Origin: Jeotgalibacillus salarius
GTDB lineage: Bacteria; Bacillota; Bacilli; Bacillales; Jeotgalibacillaceae
Assembly (NCBI RefSeq): GCF_004405125.1
Contig: NZ_SORX01000004.1
Location: 338,113-402,112, forward strand
Direction of reading: 5' to 3'
Length of the DNA: 64,000 bases
Both the position numbers and the translations under genes were made by a program. This document shows, one piece after another, positions 56,179-64,000 of the stretch. The notes under the pieces are model-generated. The model had not been told where the DNA came from, searched no databases, and worked only from the letters and a program-made list of their open reading frames with translations. How positions within the stretch are numbered: position 1 is the stretch's first letter; the number at the start of each line of letters is the position of its first letter.

Positions 56179-56311
56179 GCGGGTGATTTACGCTTCAGGG
56201 GGACGCTTTCCGCGCGGCCGGCGATGAGCCTTCTCGTCGCTGCGCGCTTGCGGGGTCTCTCCTGTCCGGCTTCTCGCGCTGGAGTCGCCCCCTTCCGCTT
56301 CAATCATCCGC
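56179..56311. repeat. dispersed long imperfect palindrome, copy 4 (inverted)
   Basis: Family words occur on the minus strand: the plus strand reads CAGGGGGACGCTTTCCGCG and GGGGTCTC and GGAGTCGCCCCC. Ends GCGGGTGATT and AATCATCCGC pair at 9 of 10. It lies 88 bp before copy 5 and in opposite orientation. Confidence 0.82.
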
Positions 56312-56398
56312 TGTGCAGGTATTAAGATTTTTTTAACAAACTGAAAAGTGTGAGAGATAATTGATCAACTAACCATATATACTTTTAAAAATAACTAA

Positions 56399-56528
56399 GC
56401 TGTTGACCGGAGTGGAAGGCGGCGACTCCGGGACGATTAGAGGGAAGCTGAGACCCCGCAAGGCGAAGCCTGAGGAGGCTCAGCAAGCTCCGTCCGGAAA
56501 GCGTCCGCCTGAAACGCAGGTCAACAGC
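56399..56528. repeat. dispersed long imperfect palindrome, copy 5
   Basis: Perfect 10-bp ends GCTGTTGACC and GGTCAACAGC (130 bp). The core GGCGGCGACTCCGGGACGAT is identical in copy 6, 3.4 kb away. Confidence 0.87.
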
Positions 56529-56646
56529 GGTTACTGGAAGCCTCCAAAAAATAATTTTGAAAAACCCGTTGACAAACCGTCACTCTATTCCGTAAACTTG
56601 CAATTATGAATTCGAAATAACCAGAAACAACCAACTACATATACCA

Positions 56647-56766
56647 CTCTTATCGAGAGTTGGCTGAGGGAATTGGCCCTATGAAGCCCGGCAACCGGCC
56701 CGCTGTATACATTCAGCAGGGACACGGTGCTACATCCAACAGACGTAATGGTCTGAGAGATAAGAG
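56647..56766 (+). promoter_or_regulatory. SAM-I (S-box) riboswitch of the yuiH-like-mtnKA operon
   Basis: P1 arms CTCTTATC (56647-56654) and GATAAGAG (56759-56766), with GAGTTGGCTGAGGG, CCTATGAAGCCCGGCAACC and CGGTGCTACATCC in the canonical order. The P3/P4 region contains CGCTGTATACATTCAGCAGG. Confidence 0.95.
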
Positions 56767-56785
56767 GTCGAATCAGTCTAATTCT

Positions 56786-56816
56786 GCCTCTTTCTATCTT
56801 AGAAAGGGGCTTTTTA
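56786..56816 (+). terminator. riboswitch-controlled terminator before the yuiH-like gene
   Basis: GCCTCTTTCT and AGAAAGGGGC arms (one G-T pair) followed by TTTTTATT. Confidence 0.88.
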
Positions 56817-56840
56817 TTGTTTAAAAAGGAGCGTGAAACA

Positions 56841-57503
56841 ATGGGTAAGGCAGAACGGTTGAAAAAAGCACGGCCGCCGGTACAGAAAAACACACACGAT
56901 GGCAGACTCCCGCCAGGTCAGACGCTGACAGAAAAATTTCCGATTCTGCATGAAGGTGAGGTACCTGAATACGATCTCACCACATGGGATTTCACGCTGT
57001 TTGGTGAAGGGGCAACGAAAAGGACATTCACATATAACGAGCTCATGCAGCTGCCACAGACGACGGTTGTAAAAGATATTCACTGCGTCACAAGGTGGTC
57101 GCGATTTGATAATGCTTTTACCGGTGTCACAATCAGAGATTTGTTAAAGGATTTTGAGATCCCTGAAGGCACGAAGCACGTCATGATTTATGGTGATCAT
57201 GACTATGACACGAACTTACCCCTTGAGGATCTGCTGAAAGCTGACATTTTGCTTGCACATTCCTTTGAAGGGAAGCCGCTGACTGCAAAGCACGGCTATC
57301 CATTCAGACTGGTCGTGCCGCACCTGTATTTCTGGAAGAGTGTCAAGTGGATCAGAGGAATCGAGTTTTTACAGGAAGACCGCCCAGGGTTCTGGGAGCG
57401 TAACGGATTCCATAACTACGGCGAAGTGTTCAGAGAAGAACGTTTTTCAGGAGAGGATTTGGATATTCCTGAAGATGAGTGGCATAAAAAAGACTTTGAT
57501 TAA
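56841..57503 (+). CDS. molybdopterin oxidoreductase, sulfite-oxidase-like (YuiH type)
   Basis: A 220-aa single-domain oxidoreductase of the sulfite oxidase/MsrP fold, similar to B. subtilis YuiH. The molybdenum ligand is Cys82 in KDIHCVTRWS; later words are GYPFRLVVPHLYFWKSVKW. It lacks a Tat signal and a haem domain, so it is cytosolic. ATG 56841 follows AAAGGAG; the TTG at 56817 is inside the terminator tail. It is the first gene after a SAM-I riboswitch and is followed by mtnK at 15 nt, so it belongs to the sulfur-salvage regulon. Its substrate is unknown; a sulfoxide or sulfite is plausible. Confidence 0.85.
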   Translation: MGKAERLKKARPPVQKNTHDGRLPPGQTLTEKFPILHEGEVPEYDLTTWDFTLFGEGATKRTFTYNELMQLPQTTVVKDIHCVTRWSRFDNAFTGVTIRDLLKDFEIPEGTKHVMIYGDHDYDTNLPLEDLLKADILLAHSFEGKPLTAKHGYPFRLVVPHLYFWKSVKWIRGIEFLQEDRPGFWERNGFHNYGEVFREERFSGEDLDIPEDEWHKKDFD

Positions 57504-57518
57504 AGGAGAGAAACTTCA

Positions 57519-58733
57519 ATGACAAATGTACGTGAGCATGTGTATGAACAATTTACTGAGCAGAGTGTCCTCGTGTATTTAGAGAGAAAAGGATTGATTT
57601 CTGATAGAGAGCAGGTGACATGCAGGGAAGTTGGAGATGGAAATCTTAACTATGTGTTTATCGTAAAAGATCTCCAAACGGGTAAATCACTTGTCGTTAA
57701 GCAGGCGCTTCCATATGCAAAGGTTGTTGGTGAAAGCTGGCCGCTGTCACTGGACCGTGCGCGCATTGAACGCCAGGCATTGCAGGAGGCTGCGAAATAT
57801 GTGCCAGCGCTTGTGCCGGAAGTATTCGACTTTGATGATGATTATGCAGTGACGGTGATGGAGGACCTTTCAGACCATGTGATTTTGCGTAAAGGACTGC
57901 TTGAAGGAAACCAGTATCCTCACATTGCAAATGATATCGGGACTTATCTTGCGGAGAACTTATTCAACAGTTCTGATGAAGCGCTTGGACCGGTGGAGAA
58001 GAAAAAGCTTGCCCGGCAGTTTGTGAATCCTGACTTATGCGATATTACTGAAAAACTGGTTTTCACAGATCCATATAAAAAGTCTGATTCCAACTCATAC
58101 TCGGAAAACCTTCAGGAAACAGTGGAGTCACTGTGGCATGACGAACGTTTAGTCTTTGAAGTCACAAAATTGAAAAAACAATTCCTGACTGAAGGTGAGG
58201 CGCTGCTGCATGGTGATCTTCATACAGGAAGTGTGTTTGTGACAGCAGAATCAACAAAAGTGATTGATCCGGAATTTGCATTTTATGGCCCATCCGGTTT
58301 TGATATTGGTGCATTCATTGCGAACTTAACGCTTAATTATATTGCGCAGCAGGAAAGAGCAGATGAAGCAAACCGCAGTGAGATCAGTGAATATCTGCTT
58401 GAGGCAATTGAACAGACGTGGGCAGTGTTCGAAAAGCGCTACCGTGAGCTTCTTTTAGAAAAAGGCTTTGAAGAAAGACAGCAGACAGCGCAGTACGCAG
58501 ATTTTGTGCTGGAAAAGATATGGCAGGATACGCTCGGCTTTGCAGGATGTAAAACAATCCGCCGTATTATCGGGCTTGCGCATGTGGAGGATATTGATGG
58601 AATTGAAGATGCAGCTGGCAGATTGCAGGCACAGCAACGTGCGATTGAAACAGGCAGATCACTGATTTTCAATCGGACAGTATGGCGCTCACCAAAGAGT
58701 CTGACTGCTTACCTGAAGGGGCTGGCGAAATGA
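57519..58733 (+). CDS. mtnK: S-methyl-5-thioribose kinase
   Basis: A 404-aa kinase with a choline-kinase-like fold that phosphorylates methylthioribose. Brenner-type motif [10 protein letters not shown] (about 230-239) and the metal motif [11 protein letters not shown] (about 247-257) are intact. AAAGGAG precedes the ATG. The stop overlaps the mtnA start (ATGA). Confidence 0.96.
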   Translation: MTNVREHVYEQFTEQSVLVYLERKGLISDREQVTCREVGDGNLNYVFIVKDLQTGKSLVVKQALPYAKVVGESWPLSLDRARIERQALQEAAKYVPALVPEVFDFDDDYAVTVMEDLSDHVILRKGLLEGNQYPHIANDIGTYLAENLFNSSDEALGPVEKKKLARQFVNPDLCDITEKLVFTDPYKKSDSNSYSENLQETVESLWHDERLVFEVTKLKKQFLTEGEALLHGDLHTGSVFVTAESTKVIDPEFAFYGPSGFDIGAFIANLTLNYIAQQERADEANRSEISEYLLEAIEQTWAVFEKRYRELLLEKGFEERQQTAQYADFVLEKIWQDTLGFAGCKTIRRIIGLAHVEDIDGIEDAAGRLQAQQRAIETGRSLIFNRTVWRSPKSLTAYLKGLAK

Positions 58734-59779
58734 CGAACTTTATTAAACCGGTTATCTGGGAAAGCGATGCGATCCGGCTGTTAAATCAGCAGAAGCTTCC
58801 CGGTGAAGTTGAATATATTTTTCTGAAGACGATTGAAGATGTGTGGGACAGTATCTCGGAGTTGAAGGTAAGAGGAGCGCCTGCAATCGGTATTACAGCA
58901 GCTTTCGGTCTTGCTTTATGGGCGAAAAAAAGTGGATTGAATAACCTGGAGATCCTGAAGTCAGAACTGGGTGTAAAGGCAGAATATCTGAATTCATCAC
59001 GCCCGACTGCAGTCAACCTTTCGTGGGCACTGCAAAGATTATTGAAGGCAGCTGAAGAGGAAGCATCTGCTGAAAAAGTGATTGAACGGCTTGAAACAGA
59101 AGCAATTCTGATTCAGCAGCAGGATGAAGAAACGTGTAAGCGGATTGGGGAGTATGGTTTTTCTCTGCTGCCGGATAATGCGAACGTTCTAACACACTGC
59201 AACACTGGAGCAATTGCCACGTCAAAGTACGGAACTGCACTAGGCGCATTTTATATCGCAAAAGAACGCGGAGCCGATCTACACGTTTATGCAACTGAAA
59301 CCAGACCTGTTCTGCAAGGCGCAAGACTCACTGCCTGGGAACTCCAGCAGGCAGAGATTGATGTCACGTTAATTACTGATAATATGGCTGCCCATGTGCT
59401 TAAAACCAAGAAAATCGATGCGGTTTTAGTAGGTGCAGACCGCATTACTGCGAACGGAGATACAGCAAATAAAATCGGTACATACGGCATTGCGATTTTG
59501 GCAAAAGCACACGGCATTCCGTTTTATGTAGCTGCACCGCTATCAACGATTGACCTTCATACAGCGACTGGTGATGACATCGTGATAGAAGAAAGACATG
59601 CAGAAGAGGTCACTCATATTGGCGGCAAACGGATCGCACCGGAAGACATCAACGTATTCAACCCGGCATTTGACGTAACGCCAAGTGGTTTAATCTCAGG
59701 AATCGTGACTGAAAAAGGAATAGTCACTGGAGACTATCACACAAAACTCAAGGAATTATTTGAAGGTTTAACGGTTTAA
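58730..59779 (+). CDS. mtnA: S-methyl-5-thioribose-1-phosphate isomerase
   Basis: A 349-aa isomerase, related to eIF2B subunits. Active-site Cys157 ([10 protein letters not shown]) and Asp237 (GADRIT) are present, as is RGAPAIG at 49-55. ATG 58730 is chosen because it overlaps the mtnK stop by 4 nt. Confidence 0.96.
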   Translation: MTNFIKPVIWESDAIRLLNQQKLPGEVEYIFLKTIEDVWDSISELKVRGAPAIGITAAFGLALWAKKSGLNNLEILKSELGVKAEYLNSSRPTAVNLSWALQRLLKAAEEEASAEKVIERLETEAILIQQQDEETCKRIGEYGFSLLPDNANVLTHCNTGAIATSKYGTALGAFYIAKERGADLHVYATETRPVLQGARLTAWELQQAEIDVTLITDNMAAHVLKTKKIDAVLVGADRITANGDTANKIGTYGIAILAKAHGIPFYVAAPLSTIDLHTATGDDIVIEERHAEEVTHIGGKRIAPEDINVFNPAFDVTPSGLISGIVTEKGIVTGDYHTKLKELFEGLTV

Positions 59780-59818
59780 AGATATGACCTTATTAAAGTT
59801 GATCAAAATTCCTGCACA

Positions 59819-59946
59819 GCAGATGGTTGGAGCGTAAGGCGGCGACTCCGGGACGATTAGTTGGAAGCTGAGACCCCACAGGCGAAGCCGAGGAGACTCA
59901 GCAACAACCGTTCGGAAAGCGTCCGCCTGAAGCTCCAATCATCTGC
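59819..59946. repeat. dispersed long imperfect palindrome, copy 6
   Basis: Ends GCAGATGGTTGGAGC and GCTCCAATCATCTGC pair at 14 of 15 (128 bp). The core is nearly identical to copy 5. It lies between mtnA and the ABC importer operon with no separate terminator visible. Confidence 0.87.
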
Positions 59947-60011
59947 CACTGTATAGAACACCAATATACATTAAAACTTTACCAAATTAACTTTTTAAAG
60001 GAGTGCAGAAA

Positions 60012-61166
60012 ATGAAAAAAGGACTTACTTTACTTTTACTCGTACTAACATTAATCCTTGCAGCATGTACAGACCAGCAGCCATCTTCACAGTCTGAAGA
60101 AGAAGCGTCAGAGGAAACTGCAACAGAGGAAGCAACTGAAGAAGCCACAGAAGAGACATCGGCGGAACAGACGTCACAGGCAAGTGATGCAGATATTCCG
60201 GCAGCAGTTGATAAACCTTTGAAAATCGCTGCAATTATGGAATTCTCAACAGGAACATTTGCATCTCAGTATGTAAGCGGACTTGAAGCACAGGTTGCAA
60301 AGTTCGGAGGAGAAGTACAAATTTACAATGCCAACAACGATTTATCACAGATGGCGAATCACCTTCAAACGGCTATCAATCAGGACGTGGATGGTATTCT
60401 GATTGACCATGGCCGCGCGGAGGCATTGAATCAGGGTGTTGAGGAAGCACTTGAAAAAGGCATCCCTGTAGTCACATTTGATAACGATATTACAGTCGAC
60501 GGCGTGACAGCGATCAGTCAGGATGATTACAGTCTTGCATGGGGCACGCTGAAACAGCTTGCACAGGACATCGATGGAGAAGGAAACATTGTGTATGTAT
60601 GGGCTGGCGGCTTCACACCGCTTGAAAGACGTAACGTCATTTATGAAGCATTTTTAGAGCACTATCCGAACGTTGAAGAAATTGCGCGCTTTGGAAGTGT
60701 GAGTAATAACACAGCGCTTGATTCACAAAATCAGATGGAAGCTGTGCTGAAGAAATATCCTGAAGAAGGATCAATTGATGCGGTATTCGCACCTTACGAC
60801 GAATTTGCAAAAGGTGTGACGCGTGCGATTCAGCAGGCAGGACGCGATGAAATTAAAGTATACGGAATTGATTTAAGTGATGAGGATCTTCAGATTATGC
60901 AGGCAGAAAACAGTCCATGGGTGACAACTGCTGCAACAGATCCTGCTGAAGTAGCTGGTGTACAGGTACGCTTCCTGTATCAGAAGATCGCTGGTGAAGA
61001 AACACCGTCTATTTATGCACTTGATCCATCAGTTGTGAATGTAAGTGATCTTCCGGATGAGTCGGTTACAATGGCTGATGTTGGTCAGCACATTGAAGGC
61101 TGGGGCTCTCCAAATGCTGCGCGTTCACCTTGGATGGATGCATTGGAGGCGAAAAACGGACAATGA
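60012..61166 (+). CDS. sugar-type ABC importer substrate-binding lipoprotein
   Basis: A 384-aa type I periplasmic-binding protein (RbsB/ribose-like). Lipoprotein signal with lipobox LAAC (Cys19), then an acidic, Thr/Glu-rich linker (about 25-60), then the binding fold with AAIMEFSTGTFASQYVSG. ATG 60012 has AAAGGAG 8 nt upstream. First gene of a three-gene importer. It follows mtnKA with no clear promoter between, so methylthioribose is a candidate ligand; other pentoses or autoinducer-2 are alternatives. Confidence 0.88.
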   Translation: MKKGLTLLLLVLTLILAACTDQQPSSQSEEEASEETATEEATEEATEETSAEQTSQASDADIPAAVDKPLKIAAIMEFSTGTFASQYVSGLEAQVAKFGGEVQIYNANNDLSQMANHLQTAINQDVDGILIDHGRAEALNQGVEEALEKGIPVVTFDNDITVDGVTAISQDDYSLAWGTLKQLAQDIDGEGNIVYVWAGGFTPLERRNVIYEAFLEHYPNVEEIARFGSVSNNTALDSQNQMEAVLKKYPEEGSIDAVFAPYDEFAKGVTRAIQQAGRDEIKVYGIDLSDEDLQIMQAENSPWVTTAATDPAEVAGVQVRFLYQKIAGEETPSIYALDPSVVNVSDLPDESVTMADVGQHIEGWGSPNAARSPWMDALEAKNGQ

Positions 61167-62701
61167 GTTTACTTCAGGTTCAACAACTCACTAAGTCATT
61201 TGGTCCAGTCAATGTGCTAAAACAAGTGGACTTCTCAGTTGAGCCTGGTGAAGTCCACGCGCTGCTCGGCGTAAATGGGGCCGGTAAAAGTACACTCGTC
61301 AAAATTCTTTCCGGGGATTATGAAAAAGATGGCGGCAATATTGAAGTGGATGGGGAAGAAGTTCATTTTTCTTCTCCGTCTGAAGCACAGGAAAAGGGGA
61401 TCGCGATCGTCGTACAGGAAGTTGATACGGGTTTGATTCCTAATTTATCAGTTGCTGAAAATGTCACATTGGACTTAACAGTGAGCGGGAAAAACAGCCG
61501 TCCAATCAGCTGGAAAAAGCGAAAGCAGATCGCGGCTGATCGTCTGGAAAAGGTTCAGACACCGATCCCGTTAAATTCTCTTGTTGAAGACTGTACACTG
61601 TCTCAAAAACAGATGATTCTTCTTGCCCGGGCAGTTGCATCAGATGCAAAGATCATTATTTTCGATGAACCGACTGCTCCTTTAAGTGATCATGAAACGA
61701 AACAGCTGTTTCACGTCATTGAAGAATTGAAAGCCCAGGGAATCGGAATTATCTATATTTCCCATCGCATGCAGGAAATCAACCGGATCGCTGACCGCAT
61801 GACGATTATGAGAGATGGCAAAGCAGTGGCCGTCTATGAAACGGGCAGTGTGTCCACAGAAGAAGTCATTAAAACAATGCTCGGGAAACAGCTTCATAAA
61901 GCAGATTATCAACATAGGGGCTTTAGTGAAGAAACCATTTTGAAGATAGAAGATTTACAGGTGCCAGATACAGGGAAACAAATAAATCTGTCAGTGAGAG
62001 CAGGTGAAATTGTTGGTGTGGCAGGCCTCGTTGGTGCAGGGAAATCCGAAACTGCAAATGCCATTTTTGGTGTGACGAACGCAAAAGGAAAGTGGTCTGT
62101 AAGCGACCGTAATGTGAAGATTAAGAGCCCGCGTCATGCTGTGAACGCAGGGCTGTCATTTATTCCTGAAGAGCGCCGCAAAAGCGGTGTGCTGATCGAC
62201 TCAAGCGTACAGGAAAACCTGTCACTGCCGGCGCTGCAAAACTTTTCAACAGCTGGGTGGATTAATCGCAAAAAGGAACATCAGTCAGCTCTTCAGCAAA
62301 TCCAGGAGCTTGGCATTATTACTTCATCACCAAAAGCGCTACTGAAGCACCTCAGCGGGGGTAATCAGCAGAAAGTCTCGATTGGCAAATGGCTGAATCA
62401 TGACAGCAGTGTTTTCATTTTTGATGAGCCGACAAAAGGAATTGATGTAGGTGCGAAAAATGATGTTTTCCGCCTGATCACTCATTTAGCGGATCAGGGA
62501 AAAGGAATTTTATATTTTTCGAGTGAATTTGATGAACTGCTCCAGATCGCCGACCGCATTCTGGTGATGGCAGATGGGGAAATTACGGATGAAATGCAGA
62601 ACCAGGAAGCAACAGAAGCGCGTCTGATGACAGCAGCTACAGGAGGGAATGCAGTTGAAACAGCTAAATATCAGCGATTATCCGCAGCAGGCAGATCGTA
62701 A
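61163..62701 (+). CDS. sugar ABC importer ATPase with two ATPase domains
   Basis: A 512-aa RbsA-like protein with tandem ATPase halves. The first has Walker A GVNGAGKST and DEPTAPLSD; its signature reads LSQKQMIL instead of LSGGQ. The second has GLVGAGKSE, LSGGNQQK and DEPTKGIDVG. The degenerate first signature is common in this family's sugar transporters. ATG 61163 overlaps the preceding stop by 4 nt. Confidence 0.92.
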   Translation: MSLLQVQQLTKSFGPVNVLKQVDFSVEPGEVHALLGVNGAGKSTLVKILSGDYEKDGGNIEVDGEEVHFSSPSEAQEKGIAIVVQEVDTGLIPNLSVAENVTLDLTVSGKNSRPISWKKRKQIAADRLEKVQTPIPLNSLVEDCTLSQKQMILLARAVASDAKIIIFDEPTAPLSDHETKQLFHVIEELKAQGIGIIYISHRMQEINRIADRMTIMRDGKAVAVYETGSVSTEEVIKTMLGKQLHKADYQHRGFSEETILKIEDLQVPDTGKQINLSVRAGEIVGVAGLVGAGKSETANAIFGVTNAKGKWSVSDRNVKIKSPRHAVNAGLSFIPEERRKSGVLIDSSVQENLSLPALQNFSTAGWINRKKEHQSALQQIQELGIITSSPKALLKHLSGGNQQKVSIGKWLNHDSSVFIFDEPTKGIDVGAKNDVFRLITHLADQGKGILYFSSEFDELLQIADRILVMADGEITDEMQNQEATEARLMTAATGGNAVETAKYQRLSAAGRS

Positions 62702-63677
62702 GGAGCGGATCGTCAATTTTTTCATGAAATTTGGCACACTCCTGGCTCTGGGATTGATCATCGTCATTTTCAGTCTGACGAATGAACAGTTTTTAACATA
62801 CGGCAATATTACGGATATTTTGCGGTCCATCTCGATTGTGACACTTGTGGCGATCGGTGTGACATTTTCTATGATCGTTGGAGGATTCGACTTGTCGGTT
62901 GGTTCCACCGTCAGCCTTGCTACAGTAGCGAGCGGGGCACTTTTAGTCTGGTACAGCCAGGAGCTTTTAGTCGTCCTGCTTGTGCCGCTCGTGCTTGGTG
63001 CTTTAATTGGTCTGATCAACGCGTTTATCGTGGTGAAAATCAGAATTCCTGATTTGATCGGAACGCTGGCAGTCATGTATATCATTAATGGCGTCCATCT
63101 GACTTATACAAAAGGGTATTCCATTTACGGCAACATGCCAATGCCTGATGGAAGCGGCACGGCACCTGGAATCTTTATCCCTGCCTTTCAATTTATCGGT
63201 CAGGGAAGGCTGTTTAATATTCCGTTTCCGGTCATTTTGATGGTTGTAATCGTTGCACTTGTACATTTATTTTTAAATTACACGCGTGCCGGCAGACTGT
63301 TCTACATGACCGGCGGGAATAAAGAAGCGGCCCGTCTTTCCGGGGTGCCAGTTAACAGATACCGTACTTATGCATATGTCCTCAGTGGCGTATTCGCAGC
63401 ATTGGCAGGGATTGTACTCGCTGCCCGCATTGGAACGGGTCAGGTGTCAGCTGGTGATCCGTTATTAATGGACGGAGTCGCAGCGGCGCTGATCGGTTAT
63501 TCAGTTTTTGGTGCAGGAAAGCCGAATGTGATCGGAACATTTATCGGTGCTATCATTATCGGCATTCTGCTCAACGGTCTGACAATGATGAACGTGCCTT
63601 ATTATGCACAGGATATTATTAAAGGCGGGATTCTAGTTGGAGCGCTGGCGCTGACATACTTCAGAAAGAAAGAATAG
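62655..63677 (+). CDS. sugar ABC importer permease
   Basis: A 340-aa RbsC-like permease with eight to ten membrane segments and the GGFDLSVGSTVSLA word (about 77-90). TTG 62655 is preferred because AGGAGG lies 8 nt upstream; ATG 62649 is only 2 nt from that site. It overlaps the ATPase gene. Confidence 0.9.
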   Translation: MKQLNISDYPQQADRKERIVNFFMKFGTLLALGLIIVIFSLTNEQFLTYGNITDILRSISIVTLVAIGVTFSMIVGGFDLSVGSTVSLATVASGALLVWYSQELLVVLLVPLVLGALIGLINAFIVVKIRIPDLIGTLAVMYIINGVHLTYTKGYSIYGNMPMPDGSGTAPGIFIPAFQFIGQGRLFNIPFPVILMVVIVALVHLFLNYTRAGRLFYMTGGNKEAARLSGVPVNRYRTYAYVLSGVFAALAGIVLAARIGTGQVSAGDPLLMDGVAAALIGYSVFGAGKPNVIGTFIGAIIIGILLNGLTMMNVPYYAQDIIKGGILVGALALTYFRKKE

Positions 63678-63718
63678 AGTAGACAGCTGCCGCGAGATCT
63701 GATGTCGTGAGGCGGGTT

Positions 63719-63900
63719 AGGCGTTCAATTACAGTTAGCGGTGATTTAATTAATTGGACGGATGATTCAATTGTGTTCGCCTATGAATCAAATCCAGTTA
63801 TAAAAAGCGGTGATGATTCAATTATCACTAGAGGTGAACCGATTATCTACGGGGCTGAACCATATATCTTCAACGCTGCACCAATTATTGAATCCGCCTT
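63719..63900. repeat. 21-bp-period tandem array D, word GATTCAATT
   Basis: Units begin at 63722, 63743, 63764 and 63785, then after a 9-bp register shift at 63815, 63836, 63857 and 63878, all 21 bp apart within each run. Forms include GATTTAATT, GATTCAATT (twice), GAATCAAAT, GAACCGATT, GAACCATAT and GCACCAATT. An open frame crosses the array on the plus strand but has no ribosome site. Confidence 0.85.
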
Positions 63901-63915
63901 ACATTCACCCTAAAC

Positions 63916-63951
63916 AAAAGAACGCTCATGCTACGGCATGAGCGTTCTTTT
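63916..63951. terminator. bidirectional terminator at the window end
   Basis: AAAAGAACGCTCATGC pairs perfectly with GCATGAGCGTTCTTTT. Confidence 0.88.
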
Positions 63952-63965
63952 CAGGTTGTTGAATT

Positions 63966-64000
63966 TCATAAGCCGTGCCGGATCATTCCTTCGCTTTCCG
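63966..64000 (-). CDS. possible 3' end of a gene entering from the right
   Basis: On the minus strand a frame ESEGMIRHGL followed by TGA (63966-63968) runs in from the window edge, just before a symmetrical terminator. Too short to identify. Confidence 0.25.
   Translation of the reverse strand, partial: ESEGMIRHGL

Larger units (their letters stand above)
55853..56840. other. 988-bp divergent control region of methionine salvage
   Basis: No gene is supported here. It holds a minus-strand SAM-I riboswitch with terminator, two dispersed palindromes (56179-56311 and 56399-56528) and a plus-strand SAM-I riboswitch with terminator. Confidence 0.8.

Noticed and set aside
63707..63913. 68-aa open frame at the window end
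   Set aside because: It is the translation of tandem array D, with no ribosome site and no recognisable protein features.

Overview
The window is chromosomal DNA from a low-to-moderate GC Gram-positive of the order Bacillales. Strong AGGAGG-type ribosome sites, TTG/GTG starts, SAM-I (S-box) riboswitches, cre-like sites, a Rex operator and many proteins close to Bacillus subtilis ones (YclM, ScoA/ScoB, KipI/KipA, Ldh, MtnW/X/B/D/K/A) support this. The genus cannot be fixed from the sequence; a marine or halotolerant Bacillaceae/Caryophanaceae member such as Jeotgalibacillus is only a guess. No rRNA, tRNA, CRISPR array, prophage or transposase was found.

Layout. 1-8517: the 3' part of a Pel-type exopolysaccharide operon: pelF (cut by the window edge), pelG, two CotH-family kinases, a VTC-type polyphosphate polymerase domain, a DUF4956 membrane protein and a DUF4832 secreted protein. 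A SinR-like repressor gene follows (8626). 9071-13331: a glyoxylate-shunt cluster (malate synthase G, a small Cys/His protein, isocitrate lyase); each gene is preceded by a pair of TGTTATATAACA-like sites about 30 bp apart. 13514-20828: a PAS-GGDEF diguanylate cyclase, an FAD oxidoreductase, a divergent MFS exporter/HTH-TPR regulator pair with twin 17-bp operators, and an excisionase-like/HExxH pair. 20872-31861: a uronate-dehydrogenase-like SDR, aspartate kinase, cytoplasmic alpha-amylase, ABC exporter, L-lactate dehydrogenase with a Rex operator, and a secreted pullulanase with a cre site. 32136-36715: a LysR regulator divergent from scoAB, a GntP permease and hydroxybutyrate dehydrogenase (ketone-body use). 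37148-48227: small membrane proteins, VanZ-like protein, 5-oxoprolinase genes pxpBCA with an NRAMP-family transporter, an ArsA/Get3-like ATPase with a small CC-ending partner, CstA, an SDR and a GNAT acetyltransferase. 48369-51200: a predicted sulfolipid (SQDG) operon, sqdB-like, sqdX-like and gtrA. 52794-59779: methionine salvage in two divergent operons (mtnWXBD, and yuiH-like-mtnK-mtnA), each with its own SAM-I riboswitch and terminator. 60012-63677: a sugar-type ABC importer, perhaps for methylthioribose.

Two classes of unexplained intergenic structure stand out. Seven intergenic regions carry degenerate tandem arrays with a 21-bp period. The repeated word differs between loci but is shared by two locus pairs, and five or six of the seven arrays lie between convergent genes. 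Separately, six long imperfect palindromes (about 124-180 bp, common core, perfect or near-perfect ends) are scattered between genes.

The genes form regulated modules: biofilm polysaccharide plus SinR-like repressor; C2, ketone and starch carbon use under CcpA-type control; redox control of ldh by Rex; and methionine salvage under S-box control.
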